Made by a program: the position numbers and the translations under genes. From Lucifuga dentata (Eukaryota; Chordata; Actinopteri; Ophidiiformes; Bythitidae): DNA of 64,000 nucleotides. Below, one piece after another: positions 24,601 to 47,990 of this stretch. The stretch is from NCBI GenBank assembly GCA_014773175.1, contig VXCM01000262.1, positions 122,001 through 186,000 of the forward strand, given 5' to 3'. How positions within the stretch are numbered: the stretch's first letter is position 1; each line of letters opens with the position of its first letter. A model generated the notes under the pieces. The model was not told the origin of the DNA, did no database searches, and saw only the letters and a list, made by a program, of their open reading frames with translations.

Positions 24601-26546
24601 GTGGACTTTGAAGAACCAGATCATTCATTTAGAGACAGTTCCTTCCTGTGCACACCCACACAGTCCAGAGAAGAAGGTCAATCAGCCAAAACAAATGAAA
24701 TTACCAGTGTGGGTGTTTCATTGGTTATTCAGCCATTAATTCAGAGTGGGTGACATTAAATAATGATGTCTGTAATTTAGATGGATGACATTTGTTTTTG
24801 CTGAAGATATCTAAGTGATCCACTCTACAAGTGGCATGCAACTAGTACAAAAAAGCTAATAATGCAATTTAGTAAAGTGTATTCCACACTTCAGTTGATG
24901 ATGCAACACATACAAAAAAAATAAACTAAATAGGATTTTATACCTCTGCACACACAGAGCTTTTTGTGATCTACATAAGTGTGTAGCTGAAGGACAACTA
25001 TTGGATCATAGCAATCAGAAAAACCTACTCTGCCCATGGAAAGATGAAGTGTCCCTCACCAGCAGCTCTGTTATGCCTCATTACATAATGGACATAACTC
25101 ACAGGGATATTAATGACAACTGACTGACATTCAAGTTTAGTGAATAAAATACCAGCAAATAATAAAAAGCTTTCAACTAAAGGCTGATATTGCATTTATA
25201 AGAAACCTACAAGTTTATATACATTAAGTTTTTCCTCATCAATTAAAAAAAAATATCTCTAATCATGTTTCAGTCCCTAATCCAGTCTTGCTAGACATGG
25301 GCAAGCACTTTCTAATTTAGTCCCAATTAAGCCTCCCATTCCACAAATGTCAGAGGAGTCATTTCCTGAACATGAGTTATTTTTAGTACTTTACTGTTGC
25401 AGTGTCTTGACAATATGTGATAACACGCATGCTACTGTGCAATTTCTCTTGACATTTCCATGTTGGTCATAATTGGCTAGCATTGTACAATGTAGGTCAC
25501 TGAAGGTCATTCTACTCACTAAAGCGCAGAGTCATTCAGCTCAAACTCGTAACCTCTGGCTGTAGCTGCTCGCACTCCTTGGTCAGCCCAAAGTGCACAG
25601 AAAGCATGGGCTACAAAAGGAAGAAGCTCCTGGTCATCGCCTAAGCACTGGACACAGGACAGGATGGAGCGGGCGTGCACCTGAGCCAGAACATAAGACA
25701 CGACTAATTAGAGCAGCCTCACAAAGTGATTATTTACTCAATTAAAAAAAAAAAAAAATTACAAGACTACAAGCAAACACGGCAAATATTTTGGACTTGT
25801 GCTGCCAGAAGTCAAGAAATATCTTCCCTTGCAACGTCAGAATCAATGGGATCGCCAATCTCTTGTCAGTCAATATCCAGTATCTCTACCTCAGATCCGA
25901 GCGTACCAGATGAAGACTGACACCTAGAGTGACAAAGAGGGGGCGCGAGAAAAGTGGAGGAAAAACTCATGGAGGTCTGATCTCCAAACTACCTCTACCT
26001 GAAATCTATCAATTTGCCTCACCTTGTTCTTCTTGTTAGCGAGGTTAATCCTCAGCATCCCCATCCCCCGCAGAACAAACTTCATCGAGGTCAGCAGGTT
26101 GTCTAGTACTGCAGGCTGTGGATGGATGACAGTCAACATTTTGTCTCCAACCTATTATCTGTTTTGGTTTGATAGCTACCCCCTTAGTTTTTACAAGGGG
26201 AAAAAACCCTAAAACACTTCCTGTACAATACCTTGAAGCTAATGAGCTCCTGTTTGGAGAAACCATGACTGTGGATGATCTTTATCTGTTTGATCAGCGT
26301 ACTCTTTCCACTCTCTGCAGCCCCTGATCCATAAACCAGAGAAATCCTTTCGTATGACTGCCAAACCTTTGCCGACACATGATAAATAAATAAGTAAATA
26401 AAGACGTGTAATTTACCAAGCATGAGGATTTTCACAACATTCATCTCCGTCTTGGCATGTTCACACAGGTCTTGTTCTATTTTAGAGCTCTGGATTTTAG
26501 CCTTTTTACCCTCCTCTGTAATGTCCTGATGAAGGCACATTCCCAT
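18641..26546 (-). CDS. gnav1: Heterotrimeric G protein alpha subunit, probably Gv class
   Basis: Nine coding exons: 26417-26546, 26232-26323, 26023-26115, 25520-25680, 23172-23300, 20665-20794, 20461-20532, 19645-19732 and 18641-18831. All are GT-AG and all phases agree, giving 361 residues. Signature motifs: Gly2 and Cys4 (lipidation), P-loop GAAESGKS at 44-51 (classical members have GAGESGKS or GTGESGKS), catalytic Arg183 and Thr186 of switch I in RVRTCG, DVGGQ 205-209 with the catalytic Gln, NKTD 274-277 (usually NKKD), and TTAT 330-333 in place of TCAT. The C-terminus is ENLAAVPLL, unlike the Gs, Gi, Gq or G12 tails that set receptor choice, and lacks the pertussis-toxin Cys at -4. Divergence from all four classical classes and presence in a fish point to the fifth class, Gv; that assignment is inference. 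A 5' UTR acceptor lies 6 nt before the ATG. Confidence 0.88.
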
Positions 26547-26552
26547 GCAGAC

Positions 26553-29285
26553 CTAAAAGAGAACTCTTATTTTTATATATGTATGCATATGCAGAAATGA
26601 ATATCAGTAATTATACCCATACAGAAAATAACACTATTTTTTATGCTTTCAGATATGTCTGCAGTCAAGTTTTTAAATGCAAAAGGTACCAGGAAATGCA
26701 TCTGACAAACAACATTTTTATATTTTGGTGACATGAAATACATTTTCTTATTCCTTATTGACACAAATCAGTAAGTCTAAACAATATCCTGTCTAACAGT
26801 AGCCTACAAAAACTGTATTTTTCTCCCAAAGTTTATAGTTTACTTTAAAAAAAAAAAGTCAACATGCCAACACAACAAATTTGCCTCAAACCACCATAAC
26901 TATACCACCAAAACTATAAATCTGCACATCTCCAAAGCTCAGTAACACCTTAATACAATAAAAACCTCTTAAAATAAGAAGAAACTAAATGGATGTTACT
27001 GATCTGTCTTGCACATACTGTATATCTCATATTTAAAGTACTACCTGCAGTGGGACTGGAAGTACATTAAGACAACAAAACATCACTTTGTTTTTGCTCT
27101 GCAGGTTACAAGCTTCTTTTGCTGCTTAAAAAGCTAAATAATAGATAATTCCTATCCGTGATATTTAGCCCCAAGAGTTGATTTAATTGACGAGGAACAC
27201 CTGTACAAACTGAGCAAACAAGCCAAGTTTTTAGTCAAGGAAAACACTTCCGGATGTCTTTCAAAATTAAAGGTGCTGTCAATGCAATCTAATCATTTCT
27301 CCTTCAAAAATAAAAGCATACAATGTTTTAAAACAGATTGGTGAGATGAGAACTATAAAAAGGGAGTATAAAATTAAAACCCACTAAAAAACTGCTTGTT
27401 AAATGCCAAAATATGTATGATGGAAGAGGTACAGTTTAGAAGGAGTGTGTTAGTTCCACTTAACTGATTTCATCCAGTGCACAGGTTGACCAAAAAAAAA
27501 AAAAAAAAAAAAAAAAAATCACATCTAACCTTTAGTTATGTCTTCATATGTTTTTTTGTTTTGTTTTGTAGTGTCAACATGTGCAAAAAATCTTTCAACT
27601 TTAACAGGATTTCCAGGATCATATAACAGCAAAACATATCTTATTTAATATGAATTGCAATTAGCTTTTTGGAAAACCCAGAGTTTTGCTGGTCAATCTA
27701 CAGACCAATAATCTAATCTTAATGTCCTGACATTTACCTTAGTGTGAGTCATTCTTAAAATAATCTTTACTTTTCAAAGGTCATTCCTCTGTTCAAAACA
27801 TCATCTCACCTACATGTAACTCTTGCATAGAGTTCTCATTTACCTTGTTTATTAAAGAAGTAAAGTAAATCCTCTAACATCTAGATTTTTTTTTTCATTG
27901 TAGTGAAATCAAGATGACAGAGCATTTCAGATTAAATTGTTATTATTGTCAGCAATTACATATTGCTTCTCAATCAGTCTTTACAGCATTTGACAGCTAG
28001 GAGTTGTCAATAACATACAGAGTATAGCCTACACAGAATACATTCCAACTTTACATATAGACATATTTATTATGCTTTTGCAACACTTACAGTTAATGGA
28101 GAGTAGGTGAGTAAAATATACATCTACAAAAAATATATTATTTAATTCCCATTTAATATTTCAATAGTAGTTAACTTAAGAGGTTTACTTTGCCAAGTTA
28201 GCAACACTGGACATCTGTCATATTTCTCAATTCTATGATAATGAAATGCTCAAAGCAATCTGTCCAAAACTCTGCAGTGTTCAATATTACAATAATAACG
28301 AGTGTTTGTTTTAAAAAAAAACAAAAAAAACAAACTGCACTCGTCAGATCAGAGGGTCTCAACAATGTGCGTTTTTGCTTTAAAATCTGCTCTACTGACA
28401 AACCAGAACACTTGTGATCACTCTGATCACAAGTCTGAGCAGCTTACAGTGTTTGCAGTGTGGAGAAAGATCTGGTATGTACATGAGGTCCCATATTAAA
28501 CACCATATGTTCACTTATCGAACCACATCAGAAGCAGAGGGTCATCTGAGGGTTAATATTATCTCTTCAGCACCAATCGGCTTATGAAGAAAATATTTAT
28601 AATTGTTGTGTCAAAACCCAAAGCTTCTGAGTAAACCAGCCAGTGGAATACTTCGTTTAAGGATGAGAAATTTTCACCCATAATTCTCCAGTGGTTTCAC
28701 AGAGCCTGATACATAGAGGACATACTGTATATACATAGATATAGCAGCCTAAGCTCAATGCTGGAGAAAAAACAGCATCAGACACCCTGGAAAATGTTCA
28801 CTGACCTTGTTGCACTTTGATGCCTTGGCCTCTCATGTCTCCCGCTTTCCCCTCAAATGCCCAATCCTATGATTACAAATGCCTATCAATTTAACATTAG
28901 ATACTAAATAAAGAAATTAAAAGTAACTGAGGAGTGAAAACCGTCTGAAGACTTAAAATAGACATTTAAAGATATATTTTGTCCAAGACTTTTCTGTTGT
29001 CTCATCCACAACTCAGTGGGGAGTGGACGTGGATATTTTTTTTATGGGTGATTTGATAAATGACATTATCAGGAGTTACACTGTTGCATATGCACCACAT
29101 ACTGTATTAAGACACAGAGGATCCTCACACACATTTACAGTATACCTGATGATGCCACAGCAGGATTACGCCACCTTGGTAAGACAAAGGGCTGCTGTTA
29201 GTTTGGATAGTGTGTGTGGAGAATTTCATAGCACTCAAGAAGAGGGTTGGTTTTACTGTACAGGAGTTTAAATGGGCTGAGATTG
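26553..29285. other. G-alpha upstream region and pcyt2 3' region
   Basis: 2.7 kb without a supportable coding exon. The left part should hold the G-alpha promoter and leader exon, which I could not place. The right part holds the pcyt2 3' UTR, whose poly(A) site I could not fix. A poly-A run (27493-27518) and an 11-bp hairpin (28410-28434) are present. Confidence 0.5.
28410..28434. repeat. Perfect 11-bp hairpin with 3-base loop
   Basis: Arms ACTTGTGATCA and TGATCACAAGT are separated by CTC. It is not followed by a T-run, and a function is not evident. Confidence 0.75.
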
Positions 29286-39920
<10,635 letters not shown>

Positions 39921-40160
39921 TTTGTGCGTACGAGGCCAGTGCTGGTGAGTGTTGTACAAGTGAAGCCGTTGCAGTTACAAAGACAGACCTTCCACGATGG
40001 ATGTGTGTGTGCTGTGACAGCAACGCTCACGCGGCAGTAACAGCTCTGTGTCAGCAGCAGCAGCAGCAGCTGCGCGGTGCGCCAAACGCCTCCATGACGA
40101 CGCAGCGACGCACGACGCCCGATGCGTCAAGTCGGTCATAGGAAGTCGGCAAAGCGAGAA
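39921..40160 (-). promoter_or_regulatory. pcyt2: pcyt2 5' UTR and CpG-rich promoter
   Basis: The GC- and CpG-rich stretch begins in exon 1 and continues to about 40160 (CGACGCAGCGACGCACGACG). It contains a short (CAG)5-6 run at 40049-40067. No TATA box is evident. The start site is not determinable by eye. Confidence 0.5.
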
Positions 40161-41058
40161 GGAAGACAACGCCACTGATAAAAACAATGCGATGCAATGC
40201 AGTCCTAATCATCATGAGTTTTATTTTGATAAAAACTTGACCGAAGCTCTGTGTTGATTTAAAATGACTTGATTAGACTGAATCGCACGATGACAGCCGG
40301 TGCGCAGGCCGACATGTTGTTACGTAACAGTCACAGCGTGTTCCACAGTCATGTGACAGTAGGTGATATCTGGATTCCCACAGTTTGCCAAAGATGGGTC
40401 TAACACTGTTAAAAATGTAAATTAATCTCAATTTCATATTACCCAATTAAGTTTACTATATTACCTAATTCCTACAAAATACAGGAAATGCACACACGCA
40501 CGCACACATCTTATTTTAGAATATGCATAAATGTTTAAAATATAATGAACGTCTAAAATCTGCAGGCTTCATACATCCTCTGACATGGCTATAATCCTCA
40601 TTCAATCTGAAGCCAATCCGAATCCAATCTGGACTAATCCAGATTTGGCCCAAATCTGGGAAAGAGAAAAATAATCCTAATCAGATTGAAAGATGGTCTG
40701 TTGGTCCAGATATGGCAGTCAAATCAGTACCTGTATTGGTCTGTTGTGCATAAACACACCAATCCGGGTCCATTTTACAGATCCAAACCAGAATCTGGGC
40801 CACATCTGTCAACTCAAAGAAAATTATGGCCATTAACTGTACAGATACTGATTTATGAAGCATTTCTATATTCATATACACAATCATAACCATTTTAGAA
40901 GCAGATGATGAACAAACAAAGAAACCCAACTGTATCTATCATGTGGATTTAGAATGAATCCCCTACTGTAAATGTGGTCATTCCAAAAACAGCCTACTTA
41001 AATAAATTTGCAAAAAAGTTAGCATTTGTTAGGCTTTCAACTGTTTTATCAATTCCTA

Positions 41059-41103
<45 letters not shown>

Positions 41104-41126
41104 TNCAACTGTTTTATCAATTCCTA

Positions 41127-41175
<49 letters not shown>

Positions 41176-42637
41176 TTTCTTTCTTTCTGTAGCTGTTATA
41201 TCTAGCATGTCAGAAATAATTGTCATCAGCAAGATGATGTATTTGATTTGGACATTGTTACTTAATAATTAGAAACACGTGATCCACAAATGAATGGCTC
41301 CACATTTTGTCAATGATTATGCCCCATACAGGAAACTTTCAGTATAGCATCACCTTGTGGAAGATTCCTGCTAAATCACGTTTCTAAACAGAATTAAGCT
41401 GACTTTACACTGAAGTGCCAACAGAGGGAAACCTACGTCCACATATTACAAAGCTGGTCCAAGATAAACTATTTACAAGCAGTGTTCCTCACTTAACTGT
41501 GTTGCCTTTTGTTCTCTTTGTTGCCTTTCAGCTTTAATCTCAGTAGCACTGCATGTTGACTTTGCTGTTACTGAGATGCCTCTGACTCCCTGTCAAATCC
41601 TGGTGTTCGGTATGAGGAAGGATCATTTCTTGTTGCTATGCAAGCTGCTTGATATGTACTAACACAGCACTTTTACCTATTGGAAATAACTGCTGATGTG
41701 GAACAGACGTATAACCCCCATTTACATCCACACATACATCTCATAAATAGAACTATCCCCTGCAATGGTGACATTTGCAAAGTGGAGTCTTAGACCAAGC
41801 TTTGGCAGGGCAGGGCTGTTAAATGAACGGCTGGGCCTCACTAATGGGAATGGCAACATTAATTGTAGAGCAAGCTGTGGTGTGAGAAGTGGGGCACCTG
41901 CTGCAGAAGTGGGTGAAGATGAAGAATGTTGTCCTAGATTGCCCACCAGCTCACCTTAACCCAACCCACCAAATTAATCAACTCTTCAGAGGCCATTTGG
42001 TTGTCTGGGGCAGGCATCTGAGGAGGAAAAGGAACATCTTTTAAGGTACAGGTCACACAGACCTGTAGGAGCCTCCTACTTTTTAAATGGAAGAGGAGAG
42101 AACAATGCAAACCTGGAGCATACTGAGTGTACACTGGGGTTCGGACTTGCCCTGCAGGATAGAGTGGTAAGATGGAGCTTGTCTTGAGCCATCTGTTTCT
42201 TTCCTCTCCAAGTTCTCTCCTGAGATATGTTTTTCAATGTGTGCTGGGGTTGTGGAGGGTGATGTTTGATGAGGTGCGCTGAGACAGAGTGGGCTTAGGA
42301 GCCCCACGGGGAGCAGAGATGACTAACTCACTACTCCTCCTAATCTAGGACAAGCACACCTAGACATCCTTCATGACTCTAATGTTTTACTCGTGTCGGG
42401 CCAAAAATATGTCCACTGAGGTTAGTCAAAGTGGGTCGCCCGACGGCTTTTTTTGGATCACAGAAAAAGAAATCGTGCCATCTAAATGATTGCTGTCTTC
42501 TAAAACCCACCCTGGATGGCAAAAAGCCTTCCCCGCCAGTTTATTTTTAAAAGTATCAAACTGGGTCAATGACGCCACAGAATATGACAAAACCCAATTT
42601 CAACTGTTTAAAGCCTCAAAAGACACAAATGGTGCTA
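40160..42637. other. Intergenic pcyt2-mafg
   Basis: No coding exon recognised; in particular no sirt7-like sequence. It contains degenerate AGATTTGG/CCAAATCT motifs (40590-40815) and a (TTTC)n tract split by an N at 41105, with a 67-bp duplicated flank. Confidence 0.55.
41054..41187. repeat. (CTTT)n microsatellite interrupted by a gap
   Basis: CTTT units occur on both sides of the N at 41105. 41038-41104 and 41106-41172 are identical, so the array probably exists once. Confidence 0.9.
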
Positions 42638-45600
42638 ATAAGCCTTTTTCAAAACATTTTATTGGTCTTATAGAAAATAAAGTAAGCTGTATCAACAAAC
42701 ATACAATATATACATCAATAACTTAGACACCTCGGAGAATCACGTTTAAATCCACAGTTGTAACTGTATATATGAATACATAGTACTTATCTACAGATTG
42801 CAAAAAGTACAATAATTTAATTTATAAATAGTTACAATTAACTATTGTCTGCTTTCATACAAAGTACTGCAATATTTTATTACAACCAGTACAGAAAAAT
42901 AACAAAACAGATTATTAACTTTGTATTACTTGCTTTATAGTCAGATTTTTATACCTTTGAAACACAGACACACTCCATGGAGCAAGAAAACCTGCACAGT
43001 CAACTGTTTACAAAGCATAATTTCCATGAAAAAAGCCAATGTCTTGAGAGCTATTAAAATCAACTGCCACACAAGTGCTGTTATTTAACCTTTCTTGCAT
43101 GTTGCTTGTAAAAAAAAAAAAAAAAAAAAGCTAGAACCAATTAAAAAGTCAATCTGCAGAACAAATTACAGTGTTAAGATCAATTTCAAATACACACTCA
43201 ACACATCATGGAAACAAAACAGCTGTGAATGATGTTTCAGTGACAATGAGCATTATATTGACTGGTGTAGCAGCAGAGGAATCTTGATCTTCCATAAACA
43301 CAAATAAAACAAAATAAAAACACAAGATATTGCAAGTGGCCCTTGTGACAAAATCTACAGAAGCATCCATCTCACTCAAAGTAACATCCACCTAGTATAA
43401 ATATCAAAGTTCAATTCATGGGTTAGCTAATACAGCTAATCAAAGAACCTCGGAAACGTGTCCCTTGAACAATTGCTCTTTCAGTTGGGGATGCAAAATC
43501 TAAGGGTGACAGAAAAATATTTTACAAGAAAATTACAAAAACACTGGAGCGAGAATTATTAAATAACAGACCATAGTCACTTTAACAATATTGATTACTC
43601 TTACATCTACTCTTTCACACCTTTTTCACTGAGTTGCATATTAAGGGTCACTTTTTCACAATGGTCATTAATACCTACTGCAGCTACATACTATACACCT
43701 GCATGTGTGTGTGAGAGAGAAATCATCGTCTCTAGTGGAGATTGAGAGCTTGGTCGATGGTGCCACTCGGAACACCTTTAAAGACACTTCACACGGAAAG
43801 ATTCACTCCACAAGACTGCCACAGCAATAAGGACTCCAACATCAATACTGGGCTATGTCAAGAGTCAGATATATATTTTCCCACAGTTAACCAGTTCATG
43901 TAGACAAGCTAAGCATGTTGATGAAGTGAGGATAAGTGACAATCACAGATTGGAGTTTTGCAGAGGTGTAGTTTTGAGAGAGACTGTACACTAAATGCTT
44001 TGAACGTGAAACACCTCAGTGTTCGAGACTGAAGGCCCCAGTATACTTCAAAAGACATAGGAAAGAACAGGCCTAGAACCTTGCCTGTGGTAGAGTCCTT
44101 AAGAACTGGAGTTTTTTTTTATGCCACTCCATGCAGCATACAATCGACAGAGAGAGGAGTTGGCAGTGGATATAAGTAGTTTCTTTAGTGATTTAAAAAA
44201 AGGGCAAAAATAAAAGACAAAGACGGAGATGGTAGATCCATTCTCTAAATCTGATCAGGGTGGAACATGGAGAATTTTCATGATTTAATTGGCAAATGTG
44301 GAATTTAGACATGTTGCTCCAACAACAGAGGAAATAGTGAATGAACCAAAACAAAAGCAAAACAAAAACACAAAAGTACACCTTGGGGCCCTGCAAACAC
44401 AGAAAGAGCCTGAAAATCTGTGTTAAGCCTTGCAAGACACCTTTTTTTTTTTGCCCTGAAAGCTCTACTTTGTATGAAGTATACTGAGGCTTTCAAGATG
44501 TTTTCATCAGCAGGAAGATAAAATTTGGAAGAAGTGCTTTTTTTTTTTTTTAAATGCCATTACATAAGTTATTTCACCTTTAAGTGTAAAACTGCTTCAC
44601 TATTAAGGCTGCAGTACGCTTCATCCGACCTGGCCCGGCAACCATTTATACATTTACAGAATGCCCACACTGGAAGGTGGGCGAAAAGCTGCCATTATAG
44701 AGAATGAAGAAGGTGATGTGTATGTGTCTTTGTTTTTGTAATCTCAATGACACACACTTTCATTTTAGGAGAGAGGTGGGGTTATCAACAGAAACTCTGT
44801 GTCCTCTGGGGTTTTTCTTTTCTTTCTTTCTTTTTTTTTTTTTTTTTNTTTTTTTTTTTTTTTTAATCTCCGCTCCATTATAAACAGGGATATAAATGGG
44901 GATAACGGGGCACAGTTTTACTTTCAATTCTCTCCACAGAGTGCTGACAAACAGAGGGAAAGAAAAAAGAGAGTTTGAGACAAAATTAAAACCCTCCCCA
45001 CTTTCACATCTCATCACACCTGGCCAATGTCAGAAAGTCAGAAAGTTAAAAATTTTGTCGGACATGGACCCCCAGTGGAAAGGGAGTTTCCGTCACCTTA
45101 TGACTCTCCCGCAGGCATTTTGAAGGAAGCATACTGTGGCCTTAAGATTCCTTTTTGAGGACCAGGAGAGTGATACGACACTTGGCACAGAGGAAGAAAT
45201 GCTGCTGGCAGCTATTGATTGTAATTCCACATGGTCTTCCCGTGTCTCTTTCTGAGTGTGGATTGAAGCCCTTTATGACATGCTTATTATAAAAAGAAAA
45301 ATGAACAGAGCTGCCATCCATACCTCCCTGCTTCTCATCGAGAACGGTTTGTTCATTTTTAGTGACCTGTTTTGTCCTGAGCAAAACAAGCAGCAGCTTA
45401 GTGCATATGAACCCTCAGCCAAACCCTACTGCTTCAAACCTGACAGTCTGAAGACCAGTGTTTCACAAGTAATGCTGCACCTTTAGGCTGTTTGATGTGA
45501 TCTTGCTTCAAAGTTACAACCAAGATTTCTCAACAAGGTTTGGAAAAAAAAAAAAAAAAAAAAAAANTTTTTTTTTTTTTTTTTTTAAGATAACTTCATA

Positions 45601-47990
45601 TTCCATTTTCATCTGTCAAACGAAAACGTTGACAGGTTATTTATTTTGTTCCTGAAATCCACTTCAAACCAGTTAAGTGGCTGGAGCAAACACTATTATA
45701 AATAAATTATCATAATAATTATAAAAAAAAAAACAAAAAAAAAAAACATTGATCAGATTGATTTAATTTTGGATGAGGCCAGAACAAGCATCCAATCTAT
45801 TTAAGAGGAAATATTTAGAGTGGATTCAACGTCAAATGCAGCTTTATTCAGATTCTAAAAATAGAAAATTAGCTTAGACCTGTGGTTCTCAAACTTTCTG
45901 AACCAAGTACCACCTCTGAGCAAACACAAACATCTCAGTACTACCTCACTAACAAGTTACCAACTCTAAGAAAAGTCACAGGAAAAACCTCATGGGTCCA
46001 CGTGTGCTGTATTGCAATAAGAAGTTAATAGAATGAGGGCAAAATTTACTGACGTCCACATAGAACATAAGTACATAATTTGCACACGGGAAGAGCTGGA
46101 CTGAACAAAAACATCAAATTCTTAATAAATAATCTTATTAAAACAATAATAATTTAAAAGTGATTTCTCAATGAAACCAATTTCACTTGTGAATAATTTA
46201 CCAAAATAACAATTGATTTGTCCACAGTCAACTGGCAAATCACCAGGGAGCACTTTGAGTACTACAATCTGAGAACCACTGGTTTAGCCTGCAGCCAAAT
46301 AAATATCTTTTAAATTATTGCAGCTTTAAGAAAAAAAAAAAACAANAAAAAAAAAAAAAAACAAATGTCATTTCACCCAATTCTGTCTTGCAAGGCTCAA
46401 TATGGTAAACTTGTAATGACAATATGATTTGTAACTAACACCAAGGAAGCGGAGGATATCACAGATGCCAATACGCACAAAGACAATTGACCTTGTTTAC
46501 ACCACCTAGATTAGCTCTACAGATTTGTTTTAAATAGCACAGCATTGACATCTATACAGTGAACGACACTGCCAACTTGTCACTTACACATCACATCACG
46601 CGCTACCTCACAGTACGCGCCTAGTCACTAGAAAAAGCTATCAGACTTCAATAGTAAGCCACTTTTGGTACAATTGCAAAAAAGATATCACAGGTTTTTT
46701 TTTCATGTTTTCTTTTTCTGTATTTCTATAAACAACAGAAGGTAATCTATGTAGTAATAAAAACCAAGAACTCAACGTCAGACAAAGATTTCTACACCCT
46801 AACAATTCAAAACAGTAAAGCTTGTGTAAAGATTTTCTTTTGGAAATATCTGACTGCCCTGTCGACAAGTGATTACAAAAAAATGCAATATACGTCTTTT
46901 AAACAAAACAACTTGAACATATTTTTCTCTATGAGCAAAAATTATGTTTCAAAATGTTTGTGGGTTACGCTGTCCCCACAAAAAAGGAGGATATTACTGT
47001 GATAACATTCAGGTTTTCAGATATCGTAGAAGAATCTTGTCATATTGGAATGGCACTCAGCTCTTGAAACATTATCATTTAAAACTGCTGATCATTTTAA
47101 ACATATCCGCTTTCCATAAATATGCAAGACCTCTTTGTATTTTCAGTGCATACATATATTATTGCATCTACCAGTCATATTGATAATGACAAGTTCATTA
47201 AAGCCGGTCACAGATGCATAAACAGAAATGAATGATGGATTTGGGAGCAGTATTTCATGCTTATATTCTTGACAGATGACCAACAAATTCACAAACTGGA
47301 CTAATTTACTAGTTTTGGGTTAGTCAGACTGCATTAAGAATAGCTGTAGCATCCACACCGAGAACTTGTGACCATTTGTTAATTGTCCTAATTTTAGTCA
47401 GTGCACAATAACAAGCAAAGGGGTTCAAAATGGGATGTGTGCTGGCTCTTTCCTCGGGTAATACTGTGAAATGGGGGTGATATCTATTACTTATATTATA
47501 CTCATTGTGATCAGTTGTGAGACATTATCAATTCTTAGGACGGAAAACCTAATGAGGCCAGTCACGCCACATACACTGTCTAAAAAAGCATCCTTTTAAC
47601 AGTCTAATTATGATAACAGTAAGAATGCATCTCAGTGGCTTGAAAAATTATCATCCTGTTGTACTTTTTCTAGCTTAAATCATCAGTTGGGCTATTGCAA
47701 CCACACTTGGATTGTTAAGTGAAATAAAATGTTTCAGTTTTGCAAAGATATCAGCTTTCTTTCACTATCAAATGTGGAAGCCGAAGTCACACTACTCAAT
47801 TAATTATGTGCTAATGCTGTAGAGGTACAGACAGCCGAGTCGTACTTTAATTAAGAGTAAATTAGGGAAGCATAATGTTTGTGTTACTGCCAAGAGGCAA
47901 AACTGAGAATTCACAAAGGTTATCTCATCCACATTAAAATGCACTGACTCTGTTTTTGTCTTAAAAATTTAGGTGCCATCCTTTCTGCTA
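42638..47990 (-). other. mafg: mafg 3' UTR (long)
   Basis: No coding exon lies between the mafg stop and an AATAAA signal (plus-strand TTTATT at 42658-42663) followed by a GT-rich stretch. Mammalian MAFG also has a multi-kilobase 3' UTR. Shorter forms are likely, since other signals occur. The region includes a hAT-type MITE (45880-46281) and three N gaps in homopolymers (44848, 45567, 46346). The extent is inferred. Confidence 0.4.
45880..46281. mobile_element. Non-autonomous hAT-type element (MITE)
   Basis: Terminal inverted repeats CTGTGGTTCTCAAAC (left) and ...TCTGAGAACCACTG (right) match the CAGTGGTTCTCAA end typical of hAT-Charlie-like elements. Flanking octamers GCTTAGAC and GTTTAGCC agree at 6 of 8 positions, consistent with an old 8-bp target duplication. 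No transposase is encoded. Confidence 0.75.
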
